From contig NZ_CP094378.1 in NCBI RefSeq assembly GCF_030643785.1, forward strand, positions 310,001 to 374,000: DNA of 64,000 nucleotides, read 5' to 3'. Shown one piece after another: positions 19,236-29,403 of this stretch; position 1 is the stretch's first letter, and each line of letters begins with the position of its first letter. The notes below the pieces were generated by a model. That model had not been told where the DNA came from. It did no database searches and was given only the letters and a program-made list of their open reading frames with translations. The DNA is from Coxiella-like endosymbiont. GTDB taxonomy: Bacteria; Pseudomonadota; Gammaproteobacteria; Coxiellales; Coxiellaceae. Both the position numbers and the translations under genes were made by a program.

Positions 19236-20588
19236 CTATTTGACTTTTTTTATAGTGATGTATTTTATTTTCCATAGAGAAGATTGAGGTTTTAAAGTTA
19301 AATTTAACAATACTAAGCGAATATCTAAGGTATGGGACAATTCTATAGGGATAAATATAATTTTGGACTTTTTAGCAAATTGCTTATCTATGTAACTGTA
19401 TAATGAGATAAATTTCTTTTCATTACATCTAGGGGTTTGGTTTTTAGGTGCTTTGTCACATTGCATTTGAGCCATACCTATACGAATTCCTCCATTTAAA
19501 ACGAGACCATTTAAAATAAGAAAGTAAGTTCCTGGGTTTAATTGAAAAGTCGGTGATATAAGTTGATAACCCATTGCTGTATTGCTAGTTTTTATTAAAA
19601 AAGAGTGATTAAAATTTTTTATTGATATCGCGCTTTCAGCTTTAAACCAGCGATTAAGTGCAGAATATTCAGACTTCCACCCTTCCGCGAGAGGTTGTTT
19701 CAGCATTGTTTGGGACGCATAATTCAAAGGGGATATGTAATAAGCGTAAGGACCGTATTGATTCAATTCCTTAGATTGGATATGTAGAGAAGTTGCTTGT
19801 GGGGTTGCCCAATAGTTTCTATTATCAGTAGAATTAAGAAAAGATTGATAATTTTCGAAGTAATAGAGAAGATCTGATGGTTTATAGCTGCCAGTGTTTA
19901 GACTTCCAATGACGGTATGAAAAAACGTGTCGATATCATTTCTTGAATAGAAATTTATCATTTCGGCGGATGGAATTTTATGCCCTGAAGCAACTTGATC
20001 AAAAGTAGCTTTTGCTATGAGGCCGATAGTGGGATCAAGAAGTAAAGGGATTCCTGTATATTTGGTAAAAATTTGCACATGATTTTCGATGATTCCGCCG
20101 TTCCAACCGACAAATATTATTTTTATCGGAGCAATCGGATGCAGCAATCGATATAATTCATAGGTTATCCTGACATAATCTGAGCAAACTAAAGATGAAC
20201 ATGATAAGTCTATCTGGAGAGAATGGGAAGAAGATGGGGGTGAGCAGACACCATAAGGCTTTAATTTATAAGCCACAAGAGTTGCAAAAACTATTTTTCG
20301 ACCCATATCATTTAACTGAGAAAACGGTTTTCCTAACGCTGTAGTAAAGGTGGCTTCATATTTCTTATAGTAGGTGTATATAGTATTCGGGTTTTTCTCA
20401 ATTATGTTCAATATTGCTTTGGATAAAAATGGTGTTTTTTCTGGCAATCCAACGGATTTAATTGTTATTGACAGAGTAATGCTCATTAAAACAATTTTTA
20501 AGAACAACAAAAATTTTTGCTTTTGAAATAAATTTACCTTAATATTTAACATAGAAAATCTTTTAAAAAATTTGTAAAGACCCACCAC
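19236..20588 (-). CDS. Membrane-anchored protein with transglutaminase-like Cys-His-Asp pattern
   Basis: This is a 450 aa protein of no recognised named family. Residues of about 25-45 are a single hydrophobic segment (KFLLFLKIVLMSITLSI), so the rest is probably periplasmic. Residues 125-190 have the order and spacing of a transglutaminase/cysteine-protease core: Cys130 or Cys135 in DLSCSSLVCSDYVRI, His170 in IIENHVQIF, and Asp185 in PLLLDPTIG. The C-terminal 200 residues contain PTFQLNPGTYFLILNG, a beta-rich stretch. It is the first gene of a minus-strand block with asnB and a glycosyltransferase. A role in modifying or processing a surface polymer or protein is inference from context. An in-frame start at 20552 is possible. 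Confidence 0.65.
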   Translation of the reverse strand: MVGLYKFFKRFSMLNIKVNLFQKQKFLLFLKIVLMSITLSITIKSVGLPEKTPFLSKAILNIIEKNPNTIYTYYKKYEATFTTALGKPFSQLNDMGRKIVFATLVAYKLKPYGVCSPPSSSHSLQIDLSCSSLVCSDYVRITYELYRLLHPIAPIKIIFVGWNGGIIENHVQIFTKYTGIPLLLDPTIGLIAKATFDQVASGHKIPSAEMINFYSRNDIDTFFHTVIGSLNTGSYKPSDLLYYFENYQSFLNSTDNRNYWATPQATSLHIQSKELNQYGPYAYYISPLNYASQTMLKQPLAEGWKSEYSALNRWFKAESAISIKNFNHSFLIKTSNTAMGYQLISPTFQLNPGTYFLILNGLVLNGGIRIGMAQMQCDKAPKNQTPRCNEKKFISLYSYIDKQFAKKSKIIFIPIELSHTLDIRLVLLNLTLKPQSSLWKIKYITIKKVK

Positions 20589-20954
20589 TTTACAATTTCA
20601 TTTTAATTGTGTAAGTACTTTCCTTTATTTAGGGAGTTATTTTATCATTTTAATGGCATATTGTGTCAGTCTTATCCTTGTTAAGGCAAGTTTTATCGTG
20701 GAATCGATTCGTAATGAGAAGTCCCCGATATTTGAAGCTTGTTTGCCGCCTAGAAACCAGATAGAGTGAATAATGGAAACTTTTCTTTAACTATTAAGTT
20801 ACAAGGGAGTTATTAGATGTTATCCTAAGCAAAAAATTACATAGAAAAAGTGCTAAATTCTGGAAAGAAGATGAAACATTCTAAATGAATTATAATTATA
20901 ATGCAATTCTAATTATATAGAATTTATATAGTATAGAATTTATATAGAATTGAT
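20589..20954. other. Intergenic / decayed, no gene seen
   Basis: This AT-rich spacer lies upstream of the transglutaminase-like gene. It contains the 16 bp duplication at 20916-20947, and no frame with recognisable protein similarity. Confidence 0.4.
20916..20947. repeat. 16 bp perfect tandem duplication
   Basis: tatagaatttatatag occurs twice in succession (20916-20931 and 20932-20947), just before the methyltransferase ruin. Confidence 0.85.
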
Positions 20955-21500
20955 ATGCCTGTAAAAGGCTATGGCAATAAAGTCATTTTAGACTTTGTTT
21001 GTGGGCCTGATCACGATTTAATTGGTTTTGGCTATTATTCCAAACCCAAAAAGCTAATAGATGCTGATGTTTCATTCCCTTCTCTTGAAGAGGCAAGGTG
21101 TCAATTAGAAGTAAAGTCAATTAGAAGTAAATAAATATAGAGGTAGAATTAGGTCCGCTTAGATGAGAACTCTTCAAAGTTACCATTTGAGGCTGATTTA
21201 ATTGATCATATTCATAGTTCCCATGTTATTCACTATATACAAAATCCAGAAAAAGTTCTAAATCGATTCAAAAGAATGTTGAAATCGGGCGGGGATCCCC
21301 GTACATGTAATGATTTATAATTATAACAGTTTATCGGTACATCCATCCTCATTAAGAGGATTGTTTAAGGTCAATGTCAATATACTAGATGCTAGATGCT
21401 TTAAATAAAGCAATTCGATTAAATTGTAGTTATCTTGGCGCTGAAATTTCAATATTTGAGATGTCTTTATTATCAAAATGCTTTGATGCGATAAGATAAT
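20955..21500 (+). pseudogene. Class I SAM-dependent methyltransferase remnant
   Basis: The frame starting MPVKGYGNKVILDFVCGPDH resembles motif I of Rossmann methyltransferases (ILDxGCGxG, here with two key glycines replaced). It continues as YYSKPKKLIDADVSFPSLEE (motif II region). After a 16 bp duplication and frame breaks, ADLIDHIHSSHVIHYIQNPE and LNRFKRMLKSGG correspond to motifs IV-V. Several frames are used and stops intervene, so it is dead. It was probably an LPS sugar or lipid methyltransferase, judging from position. Confidence 0.65.
21100..21131. repeat. 16 bp perfect tandem duplication
   Basis: gtcaattagaagtaaa occurs twice in succession (21100-21115 and 21116-21131) inside the methyltransferase ruin, where it contributes to loss of frame. 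Confidence 0.9.
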
Positions 21501-21593
21501 GAATTTAGCTCTACCGAAGTGAGCATCGTAATTTTCTTTTGTCATTAACTTTTGATAAAAAAGGATATGCGAGGGATTGATGGCTGTAAAAGT

Positions 21594-23629
21594 TCAGGGA
21601 TTTTCATTTCCAAATTCAATTTTGAATATTCGATTTATTTGAGATACTATTAAGGGACCAAATTTTGTGCGTATTGATAAGGGGAATTTATGCCAGATTA
21701 GTTTGGCATAATTAATAAATTTAGATTCCTTCTTTATAATTATTGAGTCTTTAAGCTTTTTAAGTGAAAGTTTAAAAGATGAATATTTATATTTTTTACA
21801 ATGAAATAACACAACACATCTATTATGAACTTTTCCCAGTTTCATGAGTTCTAGTGAAGAAATCTTATTGTCTTTGATGATTAAATCTTCGGAAGAAAGG
21901 AAGCATTTTTCCATGTCATTCCAAAAATTGTTTGGATATTGGAAATCCGTTAAGGGATTAGATGGTCTATAAATATCATAAATTAAAGGTATTTTAAGTA
22001 GATTTTTTAGCATTATCCTAGCAGGGAGAGCATCAAAATCACAAGCAATAATTGCTGATACATTTTGAAAACGGCAACCTAAGGAAAATAAAGTAGAATT
22101 GACATACACAAAATAATTGGCAAATACATGAAAATCGTTTAACTCATCAATAGTTTTTAAAAATTGAGATATTAAATTCTCTTCTGCATTCGCGATTAGA
22201 GTAATCCTGACAAGTTCCAGCTGCCATGAACAATATCTTTTTTCATTTATTTCTAACCAAGTTTGTCTATCACAGTTGTGGGGTGCAGTAATTCGAAGAG
22301 TCCCATACTGCATCTGTTTAGCATCTATGTCATTACCGAGATTATTGATAGCAAGAAGATGTATAGCTCCAAAATTGGAAAGCTTTTTCTTTATTTTGCA
22401 GAAATAGCTTTTGATTGAAGAAGCATCAGCATCCAGAAACAAGAAATGCTTGGAACGCTTTGTTGATCTAATGTTTATAGTATATTTTAGATTTTTATTT
22501 TCTGCTATTTTATCTATTGCTATATCAAAGTGTTTGGCGAAATTTTCTATCCAATAATCGCGTTTTAGAATAATATCTTGATAGGCTTGTTCTACGATAG
22601 TTGTTCTGTTTTCATCAGAAGAGAAAAAATCACAAACTTCATCAAAATTAGAATAATCTTTTTTTAGAGGTACATAATGGACCCAAGGCTTTAGAATATT
22701 TGAGTACTCTCCTTCATATAAGATTTGGAGAGTTTTTGTGGCAACAGCTTCAAAGTGTCTAGGTGATATCTGGTTGTAATCTATTTTCTCACCAATTGAT
22801 TCAAGTAATTCAAGAATGCGTTCAGCAACTTCCGGATCATTTTCATTTTCCAACTGATAAGTGGATTTAAGTTTTAAAAATCGCTTTTCTAAAGAACCAT
22901 CTAAATCAAAAATATTTGCTCCAGACTCAACGCCTAATACGGCTTTACAATTTCCTAAAAATTATACCACTCATCTCCCTTTTTGCGGTCTTCCCACCGA
23001 CTGGATATGTCGATAACTAATCCTTTTTGTTTGGCAAGAACTCGTACATCGTAACCGATTTTACGCTTCTCGTAAGCTAATTGGCCAAAAATCAAGGGTT
23101 GAATTGATCCGCGATAGCCGATGTCAATTTTGCGACCCTCTAGAGGGTAACTCAATTGCCGCATTTTGGGGGTGACGTAACCTGTTAGCATTTGATAAAA
23201 CTGAATATTACCTACTATTTCTTTAGGATAGGCTTTGTGCCTTTCCAATTCTTTTAAGCAGGTGAATATTAAATCGAATTTATTATGCCCAATGTATTCT
23301 GCTACTTGACGTGTATTAAATTGTTCGTCTTGCTTAAATAAAATTTTTAAGCCCTGGTAGTCTCGAAAATGAGTGTTGAGATTGCTATCGAGGTAGCGAA
23401 GATTTTCTAGATTATAGGATATTGTATTATGAATGACTATTCCCTTATAATGGGAAATATCTATTTCTGCAGGAATTTTGTAATAAGGTCCTTGATATTT
23501 AAAAAAATTCAATATATAAATATTAAATTTAGAAAACCTTTTTAAGTAGTTTATATTTTCAGGAATTGTGGCAATCCCTTGTGGGTCGAGATAACAAAGT
23601 AACAGAAGCGAATGCTTTTTTCTATTCAT
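21594..23629 (-). pseudogene. LPS glycosyltransferase (CgeB-like C-terminal domain), one frameshift
   Basis: The upstream half (23629-22955) contains IDIGYRGSIQP and ends at DEWYNF. The downstream half (22853-21594) contains ISPRHFEAVATKTLQILYEG and LKPWVHYVPLKKDYSNFDEV, the C-terminal motif of CgeB-type group 1 glycosyltransferases. They join if one T is added to a T5 run (plus A at 22957-22961), restoring FLGNCKAVLGVESGANIFDL. The joined product is about 678 aa. It follows wzt by 18 bases on the same strand, so it is the third gene of a wzm-wzt-GT unit, likely building the exported glycan. The region after residue 400 has no motif I can name. Confidence 0.78.
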
Positions 23630-23647
23630 GTCTTTTTCCTCACGATC

Positions 23648-24415
23648 TTATGAGGATACTGTGGCTAATTTAGAAGTGCTTATTTTAGAGTCTTCCATTA
23701 TTTCGACTCCTCCAAAACTACGCATATTCCCATGTTCTAACCACAATACCTTGTTGCAATATGTTTTTATAATTTCATTTGAATGCGAGGCCATGACGAC
23801 GATATTCGATTTCTTAACAAAACTATCCATCCGTTTTCTTGCTTTGAATTGAAAGGCGGTATCACCAGCACCAAAAATTTCATCAATTAAAAGAATATCG
23901 GGATCCACTATGGTAGAAAGGGCAAATGCCAATCTAACGGCCATACCAGTAGAATATTTTTTAATTGGCATGGCGAGATACTCACCTATCTCAGTAAACT
24001 CTTGAATATCTGGAATTAAAGACTTTATTTCTTTTTTAGAAAGACCTAACAACATTCCACGAATTTTTATATTTTCATAACCATTTAATTCAGGTTGTAT
24101 TCCAATATTTATATCAAGTAAGGACGCGACTTTACCATCAATTTCAACTTTCCCAAATTTTGGAGCAAACACTCCAGCTAAAACTCTGAGTAAAGTGCTT
24201 TTACCAGAACCATTATGACCTATTAACCCCAAACGATCACCGTGTTTTAAAGAAAAAGAAATATCGTTTAGGGCTTTTACAGACACGGAACTGCCATTTA
24301 TTAGTTTTAATTTTCCTCCTGTAGCAGCGTTTAAGATACTCTTTTTAAGAGAACGTTTATTTACCCCGTACAAAGGGTATTCAAGGTGAAGATTTTCTAT
24401 GTGTATGGATGACAT
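23648..24415 (-). CDS. wzt: Polysaccharide/O-antigen ABC exporter, ATP-binding subunit
   Basis: This is the nucleotide-binding partner of the Wzm permease; it exports lipid-linked O-polysaccharide across the inner membrane. It is 255 aa, the short Wzt/KpsT type without the C-terminal carbohydrate-binding domain of longer homologues. Walker A is GHNGSGKST, the signature is YSTGMAVRLAF, and Walker B is ILLIDEIFGAGD, followed by the D-loop and a switch His in MASHSNE. It starts 17 bases after the wzm stop. The frame is intact. Confidence 0.92.
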   Translation of the reverse strand: MSSIHIENLHLEYPLYGVNKRSLKKSILNAATGGKLKLINGSSVSVKALNDISFSLKHGDRLGLIGHNGSGKSTLLRVLAGVFAPKFGKVEIDGKVASLLDINIGIQPELNGYENIKIRGMLLGLSKKEIKSLIPDIQEFTEIGEYLAMPIKKYSTGMAVRLAFALSTIVDPDILLIDEIFGAGDTAFQFKARKRMDSFVKKSNIVVMASHSNEIIKTYCNKVLWLEHGNMRSFGGVEIMEDSKISTSKLATVSS

Positions 24416-24432
24416 TTTATTAATCTTCTAAA

Positions 24433-25224
24433 TCATAACCAAAAAGGTATTTTGTGCCTTTGAGTGTTGAAAATTAGTGAAACTAAAATAAACCCTATTA
24501 AAACAAAGGACAATCCGAAATACCAAGAATTGGTTTGTGGCGCACCCCCAAGCAGCGGAGCCCTGATTAAGTCAATAAGATATGTCACAGGATTAAATAT
24601 AATTATTTTTGAAGCATTTTCAACCAGATGTGGCATCCAGGTTATGGGAGAGATAAAAAATAATACTTGAATCAAGCTCGTGATTAGGGGAGGCATATCT
24701 CTATATCGTGTACTAATTATACCAATAAATAAGCTAATAAATATAAGATTAGAAGCAACGATTAAAAAACCAGGGAAAAATAAAAGAGCATATTTAGTTA
24801 TTTTTATTTTGAAGATGAAGATTACCATTAGATAAACAACCAAATTATGAAGAAAAATCAAAATATTACGCCAGAGTGTTTGATATACGAATAGCGTAAA
24901 AGGCAATTTGATTTGATAGAGGTAAGGTTTTGCCATGATAAACATATCACAGCTATCGATCATGACCGAGGATATGAAAGTCCATGCTAATAACCCGCAT
25001 GTTAGGAAGGGAATATATTCTTGTAGTGATTGATGAAATAATCTAGAGTATACAATCCCTAAGGCTACTAGAAAAATTGATAGATTTAAAGTGATCCATA
25101 ACGGACCTAATACTGATCCCATATAACGTTGGCGAATGTCCATCCACCCTAAGTGAAGCCAGATTTTGGTGTGGGTTGTTAAGGATAGGAAATCCTCTAA
25201 GGTATTAAAAAGCTTTTTTAGCAT
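24433..25224 (-). CDS. wzm: Polysaccharide/O-antigen ABC exporter, permease subunit
   Basis: This is an ABC-2 type membrane permease of 263 aa with about six hydrophobic segments. DIRQRYMGSVLGPLWITLNL is the typical N-terminal coupling region, and LFFISPITWMPHLV and NPVTYLIDLIRAPLLGG are typical of Wzm/KpsM. It opens the minus-strand export block; upstream DNA is decayed and holds the repeated ctaatatata at 25243-25262. The frame is intact. Confidence 0.92.
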   Translation of the reverse strand: MLKKLFNTLEDFLSLTTHTKIWLHLGWMDIRQRYMGSVLGPLWITLNLSIFLVALGIVYSRLFHQSLQEYIPFLTCGLLAWTFISSVMIDSCDMFIMAKPYLYQIKLPFTLFVYQTLWRNILIFLHNLVVYLMVIFIFKIKITKYALLFFPGFLIVASNLIFISLFIGIISTRYRDMPPLITSLIQVLFFISPITWMPHLVENASKIIIFNPVTYLIDLIRAPLLGGAPQTNSWYFGLSFVLIGFILVSLIFNTQRHKIPFWL

Positions 25225-25625
25225 TGTCTGTTTGATTTCTCCCTAATATATACTAATATATACGTAACGTATGGAAATAATTCCTAAAATTTTTAATCTA
25301 AAAGTGGTTACTTTTGGATCTGTTTGCTTAAGCTTAAAATTTTAGTTTATTTTCTGAAGGATTTTTTTGCCTCCGTACTTAGCTAACTATATAGGAGCGT
25401 ATTGTGTCAGCATTATCGTTTAAAGACAAGGTTTCAACGTTCACAATCAACGTTAGGTGCATAAAATAGAATCCACTTCTCAATGCTTCACTGGAGGATG
25501 AATTTCAGTTAAGACACAGTTTCTTTGCAATAATTAGGCTTTACCATGACTCAAATGCAAGTTAATGTGGTTGATGGGAATACGACTCTGCAGACCTATT
25601 AAAAATCGATGATTTAACCTATAAT

Positions 25626-25665
25626 AAGATAGCATTCTTGTATTTAAGATAGCATTCTTGTATTT
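25626..25665. repeat. 20 bp perfect tandem duplication
   Basis: aagatagcattcttgtattt occurs twice (25626-25645 and 25646-25665), ahead of the membrane-protein ruin. Confidence 0.9.
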
Positions 25666-26330
25666 AAGCTGGGCTATTTTTCTTGCCTACCTCGTTTATT
25701 TTTTGTTTTATGCTCTTCCAGATAAAGGCTTCGATTGTACAGATCATGGCTTTTATCTTCATTCCTAGGCTCAGCTCGCACATGGATTGATTTCTGGGTA
25801 TGGTTTTTTTTAGATCTTTATAATGCCTTGTACATAAGGCTCGGATTTAAAAATTGTCTATTTTTTGAAGAACTTAAAGCTATCACAACCTGTATTATCG
25901 GTATTGGTTTTTTCTTTTGTTTGCTCAATAAATTGACACTTCCATTTACGTTGCCGCTTTCTTTCACCTTTCTACTCAATACTCAGACTACTTTTATTTT
26001 TAGCTATCAAACTGTTCTTTCCGTTTATATGTTGATGCTTTCTTATTGCTATCTGCATGTTTCATCTAAATCACATCATTCTTACGCAAAATACAGTTGG
26101 CTCTCATTGGGCGCAATGCTTTATTCTTTAGCGATACTATCGAACATTTCTCTTGCACCATTCATCCTAGTTATTGCTTTATTTTTTCCGGTCCTAAGAT
26201 CCTAAGAGAAGATAAGTTCTCAGCAATCCGTTCTTTGGTTTTTTATGGTGTGCTTTTGATTAGTTTTTCTTTGCTTTTCTATCTCTTTAAGAGTAATACT
26301 CATTTCCTAACTCACAAATTATGATAAGGT
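25660..26330 (+). pseudogene. Polytopic membrane protein remnant, possibly a GT-C glycosyltransferase
   Basis: Fragments in three frames share a hydrophobic character. They run from FLAYLVYFLFYALPDKGFD (near 25680) through TLPFTLPLSFTFLLNTQTTF to SWLSLGAMLYSLAILSNISL and LVIALFFP. The DPDKGFDCTDHGF-like region just after the first membrane span recalls the first periplasmic loop of GT-C enzymes, but this is tentative. At least three frame changes make it nonfunctional. Confidence 0.4.
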
Positions 26331-26398
26331 GAATTTATTACGAAGATCTATAGAATATGGACGTGAGTTTCTCATTCCTTTCTTACAGTATGCAAAGA

Positions 26399-26432
26399 TT
26401 CCACTTTTTGCCTTATTCCACTTTTTGCCTTT
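26399..26432. repeat. 17 bp tandem duplication (last base differs)
   Basis: ttccactttttgcctta is followed by ttccactttttgccttt. Confidence 0.85.
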
Positions 26433-26700
26433 ATTATAGCTTTTTATCATTAACTTATATTTATCCTACAAATCAATGAAAAAAATAATAATATTCTAAT
26501 TAAAGGGATTGTATTTTTTATTGAATTATTATTAATAATAGGAGAAAATTCTTACTACTTTCTTCATCGACCTGTTATTCTTACTCTGTATAACTTATGC
26601 GCTAACATAAATTTTATTTAGCTATGCAGTCTTGGTTTTATTATTTTCCTGGGGACTTTATAATCGGCACTTTTAGGCGCCTTTACTTTAATTGTATTCT

Positions 26701-26740
26701 TACACTGGAGGCGATGACTATACACTGGAGGCGATGACTA
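26701..26740. repeat. 20 bp perfect tandem duplication
   Basis: tacactggaggcgatgacta occurs twice in succession. Confidence 0.95.
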
Positions 26741-27379
26741 TTAGGTATTGGTGAACAATAATGGGTCCATTATGGAATTTTTTTCATGAGCTCTTTTATT
26801 TAATGCTTTGTGGCTATCTCTTACAGGAAGGCGTAGATTCTCAGAAATTTAATAAATTTATTATCTTTATAGCTTTCTTGACAGAATATATTATAACCAC
26901 TTTTATAAAAATCAATTATACGTATTGTAGCGATTTTCCTTAGGAAAATAAGAACTTAATTCATTCTTCTATTTTTCGGAGAATTTTTGTTAGTTCATAG
27001 AAAAAAGAGAAAATTACAGAGATAGTTAGTTTGCTTCTGAATAATTCCTATGTATTTAATAATGAGTCTTTAATTGATTTTCACCTTCAAAATTTTGTTC
27101 ATCATTTCGATGAAAAAAAGTTATATTGCTTATTTAAAAAATAACTAGAATTGGTGTGTTTTCCTTCAAACAGAACCTAATTCTCTGTTGTTCTTGCCTA
27201 AGTTGATAACCTATATAAATAAATAATAAAAGGATAGAGCGGGGTATAAATAAAGCGATTACTTTTTACGATAGATAAGATTTCAACAGAAAGCTGATCG
27301 GCTAAATTTTTTGTTTGGTTCGGAAATAAATGTTCGCAAAAATTTAAGTACTTGAGAAATGATATATTCCACTTTCTAT

Positions 27380-28310
27380 TTATTAGAGCGTAATGTAGCG
27401 GTAATCACACCAATCGTTCAGCACAATGTTCGGTGACTTTAAGTTGATTGGAATCAGATAAGGCGTAGAGTTTGCCAGCAGGTGATAAATACAAAGGAAT
27501 GTAACGGAAAACACTTTCGATGCCGTGTTTATTTAGGTAATTTATAAAATAAGTTCTTTTCTCTTTGCTAGGTAATGTAATATTAAATAATAATATGTCC
27601 GTTGTGGGTTTCGTAAGGAGGAACTACAGGTCTTCAAATAGAATCAATATCTTTAAATGCTTTCTGATATCATTCCGATATTGTTCGTCGCTTTTCAGTA
27701 ATTTTGTTAACTTCTTCAAATTGTGAAATTGTGTATATAAAATTCCTGCTGTCACTTTGCTTACTATAAAAGAAGAACCAATATTAAAAAGAAGAACCAA
27801 TATTAATCCAAGTATATTTATCTACTTTCTCTTGAAGAAAGGCTTCACGATTCATTCCCTTTTGACAGATAATTTTTGCTCGTTCAATCAGGTGCTCGTC
27901 ATTAATCAACAGAGTGCCCCCAAGGTCGGAAGTAATATTTTTCGTATGGTGGAAAAGCTAATTGCTCCCATATTTCCAATTGAGCCTAGTGCTTTCCCTT
28001 GGCTAATCTGCCATTAGAGCCCTTGTACAGCATTCTTAATAACAAATAGACCATATCTTTTTTCAATCGACAGGATGGTATTCATAACCGGGTTGGATGT
28101 CTGTCAGTAACGTTGCTATTTCTAATGTCCTGGTGCATGAATGAGTAAGTAAAACTTTTTAACGGCTGTTAATTCAGCCAGTTTAGATTGAACGAGATTG
28201 GTGAAAGGAGCAGATTTGATCCTTTCAGGATTTAACCTCTCTGCAATGCGCTTTTGCGTATTGAGCGCAAAATAAGGCGCATTAAATTTGATAACTACTT
28301 TGTATCATCC
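27380..28310 (-). pseudogene. DegT/DnrJ/EryC1 sugar aminotransferase (WecE/RffA-like) remnant
   Basis: Reading the minus strand in several frames recovers the family in order: KFNAPYF at the start, a shortened middle, GLFVIKNAVQGL (family VIEDAAQG), KGKALGSIGNMGAISFST (the PLP-site neighbourhood), RKVDKYTWINIGSS-type sequence, and near the 3' end SLKVTEHCAERLVRLPL-like residues. RffA/WecE makes TDP-4-amino-4,6-dideoxygalactose for surface glycans. Many stops, a deletion of about 60 codons between residues 60 and 130, and a 19 bp duplication (27768-27805) show it is dead. Confidence 0.65.
27768..27805. repeat. 19 bp perfect tandem duplication
   Basis: aaaagaagaaccaatatta occurs twice (27768-27786 and 27787-27805) inside the aminotransferase ruin. 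Confidence 0.9.
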
Positions 28311-28655
28311 TGATGATTGAATTATATTGATTTTGAGTACAATCTTTCTGTTACCTTGGTATCCATATCCAATTCTGCATAATATAACATGTCACCATTT
28401 TTTTTGAAAGTCGTCTGTAGGTAAATGTAATTTGTATTGCACAATCGTTAAAGGGTAGGTAAATTAAATCTTCGTTTTGATGAAAGAGAAGCAAATTTAC
28501 ATCATCAAATTAAAGAATATCTGTAAAACAGTGAGTTATCTCGATGATATAATCCCCGTATTTGGTGTGCTACATTTGGTTTCAGCGATATTTAGGATAA
28601 CTTCAGTAATGTACCTACACACTGAATTTACTACTGGAGAGTATGATAATTTACA
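28311..28655. other. Decayed region, no identifiable gene
   Basis: It lies between the aminotransferase start (minus) and the ComA ruin (plus). A 60-codon plus-strand frame at 28477-28659 has no recognisable motif. Confidence 0.35.
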
Positions 28656-29360
28656 TTAAATTTACCGGCCAAAGAATCAAAACTGAGAGTGAATGATATA
28701 ACCCATGTCCTTGACAAGGAGTTGAGTGTAAATGAGATGAAAAAAATCTTATTTCCGTTTCGGGAAAATGCATTGACATCATAAAATTTGGGTGGGGAAC
28801 AGGATTATTAGTACCTTATCTCGAAGAAAAAATTTGTCTGCTTAGAGAAGCAGAAATAACAGTTTATTTTGGTGGAACACTTTTTGAATATTTTTATATT
28901 CATGATCAAATAGAGCAATACGCCTTTTTAGCTACATAGGTTGAAAGTAGATTGTATTGAAGTTTATAATGAATTAGTATCCCATTGAAAGAGAAGTTAG
29001 TGTTTATTGAAAATTTTCAAAATCATTCAAACTTCTCGCTGAAGTTGGTAGTAAAGATGCTGAGATAGTAGTTGCCCCTTATAAAGGGTCGCAAGAAATA
29101 AAAGATTTTGAATATGCTGGCGCATACAAAATAGTAACTGAAGGTCGTAAAAGCGGTACAGTGGGGGTTTCCGCACCTCTAAAGAAATTCCGAAAGAACT
29201 AGGAATATTACAAGTTGCCTCACTTAACAATTTTATTTTTGAGGCTCCCCAAAAAGCACAACAAACTTAGTTTATTAAAGAGTTTAGTTCAAATGTTAAT
29301 CTAGGAAATATTGTACCGAATGAAATTATTTCACTAGAAACATTAAGGTTAGATTTGTGA
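28656..29360 (+). pseudogene. Phosphosulfolactate synthase (ComA family) remnant
   Basis: ComA adds sulfite to phosphoenolpyruvate to form (2R)-phospho-3-sulfolactate. The plus strand reads, over several frames, VNDITHVLDKELSVNEMKK, CIDIIKFGWGTGLLVPYLEE, ITVYFGGTLFEYFYI, an EVGSKDAEIVVAPYKG-type block near 29040-29085, KIVTEGRKSGTVGV-like codons near 29130-29170, and EAPQKAQQT followed by SSNVNLGNIVPNEIISLETL near 29240-29350. These match the order of ComA conserved blocks over nearly the full length (about 235 aa). At least six frame changes or stops are present, so it is dead. The identification rests on remembered family motifs. Confidence 0.7.
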
Positions 29361-29403
29361 AGTAATACTCTTTTAAATTTTCACAACAGATTCTTAGAAG
29401 TTA

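Larger units (their letters stand above)
26331..27379. other. Decayed AT-rich region, continuation of membrane-protein ruins
   Basis: Short hydrophobic fragments continue (for example around 26530-26900), but none has an identifiable motif. Two further tandem duplications lie at 26399-26432 and 26701-26740. No intact gene is seen. Confidence 0.4.

Noticed and set aside
15484-20588. A lasso-peptide biosynthetic cluster (transglutaminase-like protease plus AsnB homologue)
   Set aside because: No precursor peptide was found, the AsnB keeps its glutaminase domain with Cys2, and the TGase-like protein is membrane anchored. The LPS context explains it better.
21321-21545. 74-codon minus-strand frame
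   Set aside because: It is antisense to the 3' part of the methyltransferase ruin and has no start signal or motif.
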